A stretch of 64,000 bases of DNA from JBEHWX01 sp048498995 (GTDB taxonomy: Bacteria > Bacteroidota > Ignavibacteria > OLB7), in assembly GCA_048498995.1 (NCBI GenBank), contig JBEHWX010000012.1, positions 1 to 64,000 of the forward strand. Direction: 5' to 3'. Positions 43,263 through 50,741 of the stretch are shown here, one piece after another. The notes below the pieces were generated by a model, which saw only the letters and a list, made by a program, of their open reading frames with translations, ran no database searches and was not told the DNA's origin. The position numbers and the translations under genes were made by a program. Numbering within the stretch: the first letter of the stretch is position 1; each line of letters starts with the position of its first letter.

Positions 43263-44408
43263 CTACAGGATGATATTCGTCAGAAATCCTTCATGTCCAT
43301 GCTCATGCTTCCGATGCCCGACATCCGATGCATCGTGCTCCGATACGTCCGCGCCCGGGGCCTCCGCTTCCGCGGACGAGCAGGCGCCGCCGCAGCGGCA
43401 CTCCTTCACCTCGGCCACCTCCTCGACCGACAGCCGGGGCGTTTTCTCCTCGGTCGACGGAGCATACCCGAGCCTGAACGGCTGCAGCGCGCGCCATCCC
43501 GGGCCGCCGAGGAGCGAGGAGAGCTCGGCGCGAAAATCCTCCACCTGAACCAGCTGGCTCATCGGCTGCAGCGCCAGGCCGAGCGCGGTGGCCATCAGGA
43601 AGATCCGCTCGAACGTCTGCCCCGCCAGAATCTGCGTGCGCCGGGAATCGTCGCGGCCGAGGAGCACCCCGAACACCGGCGCGCTCCGCATCAGCTCCGC
43701 GTCGCGTTCGGCGTAGTGTCCGCTCAGGTCGAGATGCGCCATGGCCAGCCGGCCGAGACGCGATATCAGCCACGGCGTGCCGAATGCCCCCTGGCCGATC
43801 CAGTGCGCCAGCTCCTGACGGTACGCCGGGTTCGAGAACTGAACCACGTCCGCGGCCAGCACCATTGCCTCGGCCACGCCATGAAATGCCTCGTCGGAGA
43901 CGAGCACCAGCCGAAGCTCCGGATCGACCACGCAGGCGCGCAGACGATCGAGAAGATCCTCGCCGATCTGGTGATCGGCGTAGCGGCCGTGATTGGTCCG
44001 TCGCCGGTCGATGGCGTCGAAGAGCTCGGCCGGCCGGTGCCGGGAGCGCATGCCGAAGCGCGTCACCGTAACCGAGGCAATGAAGTCCTCGCGCGATGGG
44101 TCGGGAAGGTAGCGGACGGCGGCTCCCCACTCCTGATGCTCGATGGCGATCAGAAGATTCTCGATCGCGCAGCCGAGGCTGATATGAAGCTCGCGGCGAT
44201 CTGCATCGGCCACCCGGAGCCACCGGTCGAGGTTCGCGTGGATATCGATCCGTCCGTCGCGGACGCGATAGCGCCAGGGCTGGCTGTTGTGGCTCGACGG
44301 CGCCTGAATCGCGTAGCGGAGCAGGTGCACGAGCTCGGAGCCGGGAATCGTGCCCGGGCGCGTCGTGGTCTCGGCGATCGGGAGGGACATGTGGGTATCG
44401 GTCGTCAT
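43263..44408 (-). CDS. Acg-like FMN nitroreductase-family protein with metal-binding-like tail
   Basis: 381 residues. The nitroreductase fold begins LLRYAIQAPSSHNSQPWRYR, the hallmark FMN-binding start. IDRRRTNHGRY and the GQTFERIFLMATALGLALQP region match the Acg (Rv2032) group, thought to sequester flavin in the mycobacterial DosR response rather than act as classical nitroreductases. The last ~45 residues add a cluster ECRCGGACSS and a His-rich end (HDASDVGHRKHEHGHEG), likely to bind metal. It overlaps the GerW-like gene by 4 bp. Confidence 0.85.
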   Translation of the reverse strand: MTTDTHMSLPIAETTTRPGTIPGSELVHLLRYAIQAPSSHNSQPWRYRVRDGRIDIHANLDRWLRVADADRRELHISLGCAIENLLIAIEHQEWGAAVRYLPDPSREDFIASVTVTRFGMRSRHRPAELFDAIDRRRTNHGRYADHQIGEDLLDRLRACVVDPELRLVLVSDEAFHGVAEAMVLAADVVQFSNPAYRQELAHWIGQGAFGTPWLISRLGRLAMAHLDLSGHYAERDAELMRSAPVFGVLLGRDDSRRTQILAGQTFERIFLMATALGLALQPMSQLVQVEDFRAELSSLLGGPGWRALQPFRLGYAPSTEEKTPRLSVEEVAEVKECRCGGACSSAEAEAPGADVSEHDASDVGHRKHEHGHEGFLTNIIL

Positions 44409-44788
44409 GCGTGCCCTCCGGTGAGGCGGCGAAGACCGCGAAGCAGGAGCGTGGCGCAGAGCCCACCGGCAACGATCACCGGAACCAGCTCGAGCATGCT
44501 TCTGATGCTCCGGAAGGTGACCTGTCCATCGCGGATCTCGATATAACCGGCCGGGTTCACCTGCACGCCGGCTCCCCCTCCTTCCCCACCCTCGCTGTTC
44601 TTGCCGCGCCCCATGCCGAACCCGAACCGGACGCGCGCCACGGGGATCACCGTCACCCCGTCCTGCCGCACCGCCTCGCCGTAGATCGTGCGCGCTCCGG
44701 CGTCCTGTCCCAGCCGGGCGGCCAGGCGCTCGAGCACGCTGTCGGTGAGCGCATCCCGCACCGCGCCGTCGGTCATCGTCTCGTTCAT
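44405..44788 (-). CDS. GerW/YtfJ-family protein
   Basis: 127 residues. The conserved core is GEAVRQDGVTVIPVARVRFG, a Gly-rich loop, then GVQVNPAGYIEIRDGQVTFR, which defines the GerW/YtfJ family. A C-terminal membrane helix (LVPVIVAGGLCATLLLRGL) anchors it. YtfJ is named for a role in Bacillus spore germination, but homologues are widespread in bacteria that do not make spores and their role is unknown. Four-base ATGA overlaps on both sides tie it to PEP synthase and Acg genes in one operon. Confidence 0.88.
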   Translation of the reverse strand: MNETMTDGAVRDALTDSVLERLAARLGQDAGARTIYGEAVRQDGVTVIPVARVRFGFGMGRGKNSEGGEGGGAGVQVNPAGYIEIRDGQVTFRSIRSMLELVPVIVAGGLCATLLLRGLRRLTGGHA

Positions 44789-47295
44789 GGCTGATCCTCC
44801 GTGATAGTGGTCGTCATCGGGGGCGCGATCGGCATCAGGCCACCGTCGGCCGCCGAGGCATCCGAGCTTTCCGTTGCGTGATTCGAGGCTCCGACTGACG
44901 CTTCCGCGGCGGCCACGATCTTCATTGTCTTGGTTACCGCGTCAGGGTTGAGCGAGATCGAGGTGATCCCCTCCTCGACGAGCCAGGCGGCCAGATCCGG
45001 ATAGTCGGAGGGGGCCTGGCCGCAGATGCCGATCGGCTTCCGAAGCCCGCGCGCCGCGGCGATGGCCGAGGAGATCATCCCCCGCACCGCGTCGTTGCGC
45101 TCGTCGAACAGTCCGGAGATCGTCCCGGAGTCGCGATCGATGCCGAGCACGAGCTGTGTCAGATCGTTCGAGCCGATCGAGTATCCGTCGAAGACGCCGA
45201 GGAACTCCTCGGCAAGGACCACGTTGGCCGGCAGCTCGCACATCGCGTAGATCTCCAGCCCCTCCTCCCCCTGCTTCAACCCGTTGGCGGCCATCTCGGC
45301 CACCACCCGCCGCGCCTCATCCACGGTGCGGCAGAAGGGAATCATCACCTTCACGTTCGTCAGGCGCATCTGCCGACGCACGCGGGCAAGCGCCTCGCAC
45401 TCGAGGGCGAACCCCTCGGCGTAGCGCGGATCGTAGTAGCGGGAGGCGCCGCGGAACCCGAGCATCGGATTTTCCTCATCCGGCTCGAACTCCGCTCCCC
45501 CGAGCAGTCGGGCGTACTCGTTCGTCTTGAAGTCGCTCGTGCGCACGATGACCGGCCTCGGATAGAACGCCGCGGCGATCCGCGCGATCCCCTCGCTCAG
45601 CATCCTGACGAAATATTCCTTCGGCTCCTCTCCGCCGATCCGCTCACGGATCAGTTCGATCACGCTCCGGTCGGCAAGCTTCGGATAGCGCACCAGCGCC
45701 ATCGGGTGGATGCCGATCTGCCGGGCGATGATGAACTCGAGCCGCGCCAGCCCCACGCCGTCGTTCGGGATCTCGGCCAGGTGGAACGCCTGCTCCGGAT
45801 CGGCCACGTTCATCATCACCTTCGTCCGCGTCGCCGGCCGCTCCTCGGCGGGATGGCGATCGACGTGGTATCGCACCTTCCCCTCGTACACGTGCCCCTG
45901 CACCCCCTCGGCGCAGGAGACGGTCACCTCCATGCCGTCGGTCAGCGCCTCGGTGGCGCGTCCGGTCCCGACAACGCAGGGAAGGCCGAGCTCGCGCGCC
46001 ACGATCGCGGCGTGCGCGGTGCGCCCTCCCTTGTTCGTCACGATCGCGCTCACCCGCTTCATCACCGGCTCCCAGTCCGGGTCGGTCATCTCCGCCACCA
46101 GCACGTCGCCGGCCTCGACCGCGGCCAGCTCCGTCACGCCGCGCACCACGCGGACACGCCCGGAGGCGATCTTCTCGCCGACCGCCTGCCCGCTGATCAG
46201 CGGCATGCCGTGCGCGCCGTCGAGATGATATTCCTCCATGTCCGCGCCGCGGGGCCTGGCCGAATAGACCGTCTCCGGGCGCGCCTGAAGGATGAAGAGC
46301 TCGCCGGTAATGCCGTCGCGCGCCCACTCGATATCCATCGGTCGCGAGGCGCCGGCAAGGGTCGAGTAATGTCCCTCGATCAGGCAGGACCACTTGGCCA
46401 GCCGCAGCACATCCTCATCGCTCAGCACGAAGCGCGCGCGGTCCACCTCGGCGGTCGGGGTTACGGTCGTCGCCGCGCTTTCACCCGAGGCCGCGTAGCC
46501 CATGCGCGTCTCCTTGCCGCCGAGGCGCCGGCCGATGATCGGGCAGGCGCCGGTGGCGAGCGTCGGCTTGAACACCATCCACTCGTCCGGGGTCACGTTC
46601 CCCTGCACCACCTGTTCGCCCAGTCCCCAGGAGCCGGTAATCACCACCACCTGCCGGAACCCGGAATCGGGGTCGAGCGTGAAGATCACGCCGGCCGCGC
46701 CGACGTCGGAGCGGACCATCGGCTGCACGCCGACCGAGAGCGCGACGCTCATGTGATCGAAGCCCTGCGCGACGCGATAACTGATGGCGCGGTCGGTGAA
46801 GAGCGAGGCATAGCAGTGTCTGACGGCGTCGAGCAGCCCCTGGCGACCGCGGACGTTCAGGAAAGTCTCCTGCTGTCCGGCAAAGGAGGCGCCGGGAAGA
46901 TCCTCCGCGGTGGCCGAGGATCTGACGGCCAGCTCCGGCTCACGCCCGAGACGCTCGACGAGCCGGTCATGGGCCTCGACGATATCGGAGGCGAGCGACG
47001 CCGGGAGCTCCGTCTCCAGGATCGCGCGCCGCGCCTCGGCGCCACGCTCCTGAAGCATCGTCACGTTCTGCGTGTCGAGCCCGGCGAGGATCCGGACGAG
47101 CCGGTCGCGAAGCCCGGACGCGTCGAGCAGCGCTCGGTAGGCATCGGCGGTTGTGGCGAAGCCGTCGACCACTCCCACGCCCCACGGGCGGAGCCGGTTG
47201 AAAAGCTCGCCGAGCGATGCATTCTTGCCGCCGACCTTCGAGACGTCGTCGAGACCGATCTCGGAGAAGTCGAGCGTAAATCGTTCCTGCTGCAT
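44785..47295 (-). CDS. ppsA: Phosphoenolpyruvate synthase
   Basis: 836 residues from the ATG at 47295; the frame extends to 47442 without coding character. It has the ATP-grasp N-terminal domain (VGGKNASLGELFNRLRPWGV, LAVRSSATAEDLPGASFAGQ), the swivelling phosphohistidine domain with catalytic His in GGRTAHAAIVARELGLPCVV, and the TIM-barrel PEP-binding domain (LGFRGASRYYDPRYAEGF, CELPANVVLAEEF, SIGSNDLTQLVLGIDRDSG, with catalytic Cys in IGICGQAPSDYP). It converts pyruvate and ATP to PEP, AMP and phosphate. The last ~40 residues are a Ser/Ala/Thr-rich extension absent from most homologues. It is in an operon with stress-type genes. Confidence 0.94.
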   Translation of the reverse strand: MQQERFTLDFSEIGLDDVSKVGGKNASLGELFNRLRPWGVGVVDGFATTADAYRALLDASGLRDRLVRILAGLDTQNVTMLQERGAEARRAILETELPASLASDIVEAHDRLVERLGREPELAVRSSATAEDLPGASFAGQQETFLNVRGRQGLLDAVRHCYASLFTDRAISYRVAQGFDHMSVALSVGVQPMVRSDVGAAGVIFTLDPDSGFRQVVVITGSWGLGEQVVQGNVTPDEWMVFKPTLATGACPIIGRRLGGKETRMGYAASGESAATTVTPTAEVDRARFVLSDEDVLRLAKWSCLIEGHYSTLAGASRPMDIEWARDGITGELFILQARPETVYSARPRGADMEEYHLDGAHGMPLISGQAVGEKIASGRVRVVRGVTELAAVEAGDVLVAEMTDPDWEPVMKRVSAIVTNKGGRTAHAAIVARELGLPCVVGTGRATEALTDGMEVTVSCAEGVQGHVYEGKVRYHVDRHPAEERPATRTKVMMNVADPEQAFHLAEIPNDGVGLARLEFIIARQIGIHPMALVRYPKLADRSVIELIRERIGGEEPKEYFVRMLSEGIARIAAAFYPRPVIVRTSDFKTNEYARLLGGAEFEPDEENPMLGFRGASRYYDPRYAEGFALECEALARVRRQMRLTNVKVMIPFCRTVDEARRVVAEMAANGLKQGEEGLEIYAMCELPANVVLAEEFLGVFDGYSIGSNDLTQLVLGIDRDSGTISGLFDERNDAVRGMISSAIAAARGLRKPIGICGQAPSDYPDLAAWLVEEGITSISLNPDAVTKTMKIVAAAEASVGASNHATESSDASAADGGLMPIAPPMTTTITEDQP

Positions 47296-47380
47296 GGTGT
47301 TCTCTCGGTTGCGTTGAATCTCGGGCGTTCGGGGATCGCCGCGAGACGCGGAACTGGGCGCGGCCGTCGCGCGGCCGGGA

Positions 47381-47959
47381 TCAGGCCGGTCGGCTGGCGT
47401 CCGATGTGGGAGGATCGGCCTCGGCGCCGCCGAGCGACGCAAGCCGCGCGCGATTCCGGGCTATCTCCCGGTCGAGCTCGGCGAGGCGCTCCTCGATCAG
47501 CGCGATCCGGTCGTGAATGCGGGCGGTCTGGTTCCTGTAGGTCGTAAGCTCGAGGAAGGCGAGCGACGCCTCGGCGCTCAACCTGCCGAGGGAGCGGCGC
47601 GCTTCCGCGCTCGTCCGCGGATCGCCGTCGGTCGACAGATCGCTCATTGCCAGCTCGAACCGGTCGCGCGCCTCGGCGGCCGTCCGGTAGCGCTCTTCCA
47701 TGAAGCCGAGCAGGCTCCCTTCGCGCCCCCGCTCGGCGCGGCAGCGATCGAGGCTGTCGGCGAGCTCGCGACGTATCTCGATCCAGTTGAGCAGATCGAG
47801 CGTGAGCTCGCTCTGCTCGGCCGCGCGCCGGTCGATCGTCGGGCTCCAGATGTAGCGGGCACGGTCGTCGACGCGCGCCCTCTGGGCATGATCGTTCTTC
47901 AGTCCGCGCCCGGCCATGGCCATCTCGACATCCTTCCGCGTGATCATGAGCGTGTTCAT
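47381..47959 (-). CDS. Coiled-coil protein of unknown function
   Basis: 192 residues. Long amphipathic helices dominate (RAAEQSELTLDLLNWIEIRR; IHDRIALIEERLAELDREIA), with no signal peptide or membrane segment, so it should be cytoplasmic. An ATG at 47947 is an alternative start. It is the first gene of the minus-strand PEP synthase operon, 85 bp before ppsA and ~310 nt after the Fnr-type promoter. A regulatory or scaffold role for the following enzymes is possible but not supported by a family match. Confidence 0.65.
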   Translation of the reverse strand: MNTLMITRKDVEMAMAGRGLKNDHAQRARVDDRARYIWSPTIDRRAAEQSELTLDLLNWIEIRRELADSLDRCRAERGREGSLLGFMEERYRTAAEARDRFELAMSDLSTDGDPRTSAEARRSLGRLSAEASLAFLELTTYRNQTARIHDRIALIEERLAELDREIARNRARLASLGGAEADPPTSDASRPA

Positions 47960-48770
47960 CGTGCCGGCTCCATCGTGCTGTGAGATAATCTGATCGTATA
48001 CTCTCTGAACAGATGCGCCCTCGTCCGCATTTGCCTCGCTCCTGCATCCGAGGCCGTCTCCACGGGAACCGCCCGTATCCCATGGAGACGGATGCTCTCG
48101 GTGCGGGATCCTCTCCCGTCGGAGAGGAACGTTCTCTGGAAGGATCTCCGATCGGTCACGGACCGGATCGCGGCCCGTCGTCCGGAGCGTCCTTCATTCG
48201 GTTTTCGCCTGGCTCCAGTGCGCTTCCTCCAGCCGGGGGGGGGACTCGGGGGTCACGAGCGCGCCTGACTGAATCCAACTTAGCCTCCCTCCATCGGGGG
48301 AACCATGATCTACATCATGATTGGCGTTCGGGGGGTGAAATGGCGAACTATTTTTTGTGGGCATCCGGTATCGTGGCCGAGCGCGGAAATCCCGCGGCGG
48401 CGCCGGATCGCGGCGTGGCGGACGCCGATTCCTGGGCGTACCCTGGCGGGGATGCCTGGGGTATGGACTGGCCTTTGGTGGAAATGCCGAGTATATTGGG
48501 GCGTCCGATTCATCGCGTTCCGATGCGGCGATCGGCTCCACGGCCACCCACCGTGGGAACACACCCGCCGCGCGGAGATCGCCCAGATGCGCTTGCTACA
48601 CGCGTTGTGTTCCGTTTTCGTCTCTATGCTCCCCCCGGCAATACGCTGTCCAGTGCGTGCTCCATCCCCTTGCGCCGATCCTCCACGGGGATCCGGCTCC
48701 ACCCAGGAGACCATCGGACAACGCCGCAGCGCGTAACGGATTCTCCGAACTATCTCTTCCAAGTTCGATT
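47960..48770. other. Divergent intergenic region with Fnr-type promoter
   Basis: 811 bases between the ppsA operon and fnr. The only strong signal is the minus-strand promoter at 48275-48319. The ~310-nt leader to 47959 contains only very short reading frames. No clear promoter for fnr was found; a TATATTGG box (48492-48499) lacks a TTTG at the proper distance. Long overlapping frames in this gap look spurious. Confidence 0.5.
48275..48319 (-). promoter_or_regulatory. Class II Fnr-type promoter of the ppsA operon
   Basis: Perfect 6-4-6 palindrome CATGATctacATCATG (48304-48319), centred 48311.5. On the minus strand TAAGTTGG starts at 48282, exactly 29.5 bp from the centre, so the operator is at -41.5. 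In the plus direction no such box lies at that distance. Confidence 0.75.
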
Positions 48771-49487
48771 ATGAACAAACGATCCATGTGTAACGTGCCG
48801 GACTGCACGCTCTGTTCCGTCCGCGAGGATTCCGTGTTCACGGAGCTCCCGGTGACAGAGCTGGAGACCGTTTCGAAGGCCAAGGGAGGGCGGGTGTATA
48901 CCAAGGGGGAGACCATCTTCCACGCCGAGCAGTTCCCCATCGGCCTGTTCTGCATCAACAGCGGCAAGGTCAAGATCTTCAAGGTCGGCAAGGACGGCCG
49001 TGAGCAGATCGTCCGCCTGGCAAAGCCGGGGGACATCATCGGCTACCGTTCGCTGATCAGCGGCGACCGCTACACGGCATTCGCCGAGCCGCTCGAGGAG
49101 GCGCAGATCTGCCATATCCCGCGCGACACCTTCTTCTCCCTGCTGTCGACCAACCTCAATCTCTCGACGCGCGTGCTGACGCTGCTGTCGACCGAGCTGA
49201 AGGCGGCCGAGGAGAAGATCGTCGACATGGCGCACAAGCCGGTGCGCGAGCGCCTGGCCGAGACGCTTCTGCTTCTGCAGGAGACCTACGGCATGGAGAA
49301 GGACAACGTGACGCTCGGCGTGAAGCTGACGCGCGTGGATCTGGCCAACATCGTCGGCACGGCCACCGAATCGGTGAGCCGCCTTCTGTCGAAGTTCAAG
49401 GAGGAAGGGATCATCGACATGCAGGGACGGAAGATCAAGATCGTCGACCGCGACGCATTGATCGTGGCGGCGAATGTCGAGGATTGA
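48771..49487 (+). CDS. Fnr-type oxygen-responsive regulator (Crp/Fnr family)
   Basis: 238 residues from the ATG at 48771. Cysteines at 7, 12 and 15 (MCNVPDCTLCSV) and at 114 (AQICHIPRD) match the layout of Fnr [4Fe-4S] ligands: three near the N-terminus, one before the dimer helix (E. coli Cys122 lies in a like position). A cyclic-nucleotide-type beta-roll follows (~25-130). The helix-turn-helix at ~190-225 has TRVDLANIVGTATESVSRLL, whose E-x2-S-R recognition pattern is that of Fnr and fits a TGA half site. A hairpin lies 30 bases after the stop. It is the likely regulator of the three palindromic promoters. Confidence 0.88.
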   Translation: MNKRSMCNVPDCTLCSVREDSVFTELPVTELETVSKAKGGRVYTKGETIFHAEQFPIGLFCINSGKVKIFKVGKDGREQIVRLAKPGDIIGYRSLISGDRYTAFAEPLEEAQICHIPRDTFFSLLSTNLNLSTRVLTLLSTELKAAEEKIVDMAHKPVRERLAETLLLLQETYGMEKDNVTLGVKLTRVDLANIVGTATESVSRLLSKFKEEGIIDMQGRKIKIVDRDALIVAANVED

Positions 49488-49518
49488 CGCGGCCTCGCGG
49501 GGCACTCGGCGTGACTGG

Positions 49519-49550
49519 ACGAGCGGTCTCCATGTACTGGGACCGTTCGT
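49519..49550 (+). terminator. Hairpin after the fnr gene
   Basis: Arms ACGAGCGGTC (49519-49528) and GACCGTTCGT (49541-49550) pair over 10 bp with one G-U pair. No T-run follows, so strength is uncertain. Confidence 0.5.
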
Positions 49551-49604
49551 CGTATTGGCGCTTCCCGGAGAAGTCGAGCGGGATCGAAGGGGGAATTATC
49601 AATC

Positions 49605-49649
49605 CGTGACATGGGTCATGGTTGACCGCGGGATACGGTGCTAAGTTGG
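49605..49649 (+). promoter_or_regulatory. Class II Fnr-type promoter of the HTH-less Fnr-like gene
   Basis: CGTGACatggGTCATG (49605-49620), centred 49612.5, then TAAGTTGG (49642-49649) starting 29.5 bp after the centre. The leader to the ATG at 49714 is about 60 nt. Operator and box match the promoters at 38605 and 48275. Confidence 0.72.
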
Positions 49650-49713
49650 CACTGGATATCGCCGGAGCGCCGGGGTATTCGAAGTTGATGTACAAGTTCC
49701 GGGTGGGGCGATC

Positions 49714-50148
49714 ATGTGCGTATTCTGTCCGATGTTCGATGGCGAGGCGTCCGCCGAGTGCGTGGCATTCGACTCGACGCTCACGGAGGCCGCAACCGCG
49801 GTGATGGAGTATCCGGCGGGGAAGCGGCTGTTCGAGGAAGGTGATGATGTGACCGGCGTCTACTGTGTCCGGACCGGACGGGTGGGGCTGTTCAAGTTGG
49901 GGCTGCTCGGAGAATCGCTCCCGATGGCGATAGCGCACTCCGGAGATCTGCTCGGGGTGATGGACCTCATGGAGCGCAAGCCCTACTCCAGCTCCGCGGA
50001 GGTTCTGGAGGATTCCGAGGTCTACTTCATTCCGGACGATCGGTTCCGCGACCTGGCAACCAGGCGTCCGGTGGTGGTCTTCAACGTGATGCGGCGGGTC
50101 TGCCGGCAGATCAGCGAGCTGGAGGCCCGGATCGGTTCGGATGTCTGA
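49714..50148 (+). CDS. Fnr-like sensor domain without DNA-binding domain
   Basis: 144 residues. N-terminal cysteines at 2, 5 and 16 (MCVFCPMFDGEASAEC) precede a Crp/Fnr beta-roll (EYPAGKRLFEEGDDVTGVYC, RTGRVGLFKLGLLGESLPMA, SGDLLGVMDLMERKPYSSSA) and a helix resembling the dimerisation helix (VVVFNVMRRVCRQISELEAR). It then stops; no helix-turn-helix follows in any frame before the tRNA, so this is not a simple frameshift. It lies just after fnr and has its own Fnr-type promoter. It could form heterodimers with Fnr and damp its activity, or act as a separate redox sensor. Both are inference. Confidence 0.82.
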   Translation: MCVFCPMFDGEASAECVAFDSTLTEAATAVMEYPAGKRLFEEGDDVTGVYCVRTGRVGLFKLGLLGESLPMAIAHSGDLLGVMDLMERKPYSSSAEVLEDSEVYFIPDDRFRDLATRRPVVVFNVMRRVCRQISELEARIGSDV

Positions 50149-50213
50149 TCCCGACGGCCGGACTTCCCGCGCTTCGTAGCAATCTGTAAGGCGGAGAGAT
50201 TCGAAGATTTTCG

Positions 50214-50246
50214 TTTGTTCGTACCCCGCCGAAGCGATTATATTTG
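50214..50246 (+). promoter_or_regulatory. Promoter of tRNA-Ser, textbook FCB type
   Basis: TTTG (50214-50217), a 21-bp gap and TATATTTG (50239-50246) match the Bacteroidota consensus TTTG-N19-21-TAnnTTTG. The mature tRNA starts 17 bases further on. Confidence 0.8.
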
Positions 50247-50262
50247 CAGTCCATTTCGGCCC

Positions 50263-50350
50263 GGAGAGGTGCTAGAGTGGTTGAATAGGACGGTCTCGAA
50301 AACCGTTGAACCGTTCTGCGGTTCCGTGAGTTCGAATCTCACCCTCTCCG
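50263..50350 (+). tRNA. tRNA-Ser (anticodon CGA)
   Basis: Acceptor stem GGAGAGG / CCTCTCC with discriminator G at 50350. The anticodon stem ACGGT / ACCGT holds loop CTCGAAA (anticodon CGA, codon UCG). A long variable arm (GAACCG-TTCTG-CGGTTC) marks class II. The T arm is GTGAG-TTCGAAT-CTCAC. 3' CCA is not encoded. Confidence 0.95.
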
Positions 50351-50352
50351 CT

Positions 50353-50395
50353 AACGACAGAAGGGACTCCCTGAAAGGGGGTCCCTTCTGTCGTT
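50353..50395 (+). terminator. Terminator hairpin after tRNA-Ser
   Basis: Perfect 15-bp arms AACGACAGAAGGGAC (50353-50367) and GTCCCTTCTGTCGTT (50381-50395), beginning three bases after the tRNA. A truncated copy follows the second cassette at 50645. Confidence 0.8.
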
Positions 50396-50401
50396 TCCCG
50401 G

Positions 50402-50643
50402 GGTGGCTGATTCAACTCACCTTTGAGTTCGACCCGGAGGCGCATAGCGCCGGAGGGCTGCAAGCGGCACAGCCGCGCAGCGCATCTCACCCTCTCCGCA
50501 AAACAAGAAGGGATGCCCCCGAGGGCATCCCTTCTTGTTTTGCGCGGTGGCTGATTCAACTCACCTTTGAGTTCGACCCGGAGGCGCGTAGCGCCGGAGG
50601 GCTGCAAGCGGCGTAGCCGCGCAGCGCATCTCACCCTCTCCGC
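50402..50643 (+). repeat. Two 98-bp cassettes carrying a split tRNA-Ser 3' end
   Basis: Copies at 50402-50499 and 50546-50643 differ at a few positions only. Each has TTGAGTTCGA, an inserted GC-rich hairpin block, then ATCTCACCCTCTCCGC. Together the outer parts equal the T arm and acceptor 3' strand of the tRNA (GAGTTCGAATCTCACCCTCT and beyond), with the insertion in the T loop. A third, decayed copy spans ~50679-50741. Each copy is followed by a hairpin, as the tRNA is. Confidence 0.85.
50500..50541 (+). terminator. Terminator hairpin after the first tRNA-tail cassette
   Basis: Perfect 19-bp arms (50500-50518 and 50523-50541) starting AAAACAAGAAGGG; the 3' arm ends in TTGTTTT. Its sequence differs from the hairpin after the tRNA. 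Confidence 0.8.
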
Positions 50644-50741
50644 TAACGACAGAAGGGACTCCCGATCTGTCGCTTGCAGTGTGGCTGACGTGACTCACCA
50701 TCGAGTTCCGCCCCGGTGCCGCGCGGCACATCTCACCCTTT

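Noticed and set aside
43270..43283. ATGATattcGTCAG as a fourth Fnr-type operator before the Usp gene
   Set aside because: It matches only partly, and the -7 box expected 29.5 bp away would fall on the start codon region with a poor sequence.
48195..48197. Short 13-codon frame in the ppsA operon leader as a leader peptide
   Set aside because: It has only a weak AGG upstream and no associated attenuator-like hairpin.
48013..48774. 253-residue plus-strand frame upstream of fnr
   Set aside because: The product has no domain, no ribosome binding site and overlaps the Fnr-type promoter and two equally poor frames.
49714..50300. Frameshifted full-length Fnr
   Set aside because: No helix-turn-helix sequence is found in any frame after the stop before the tRNA promoter and tRNA.
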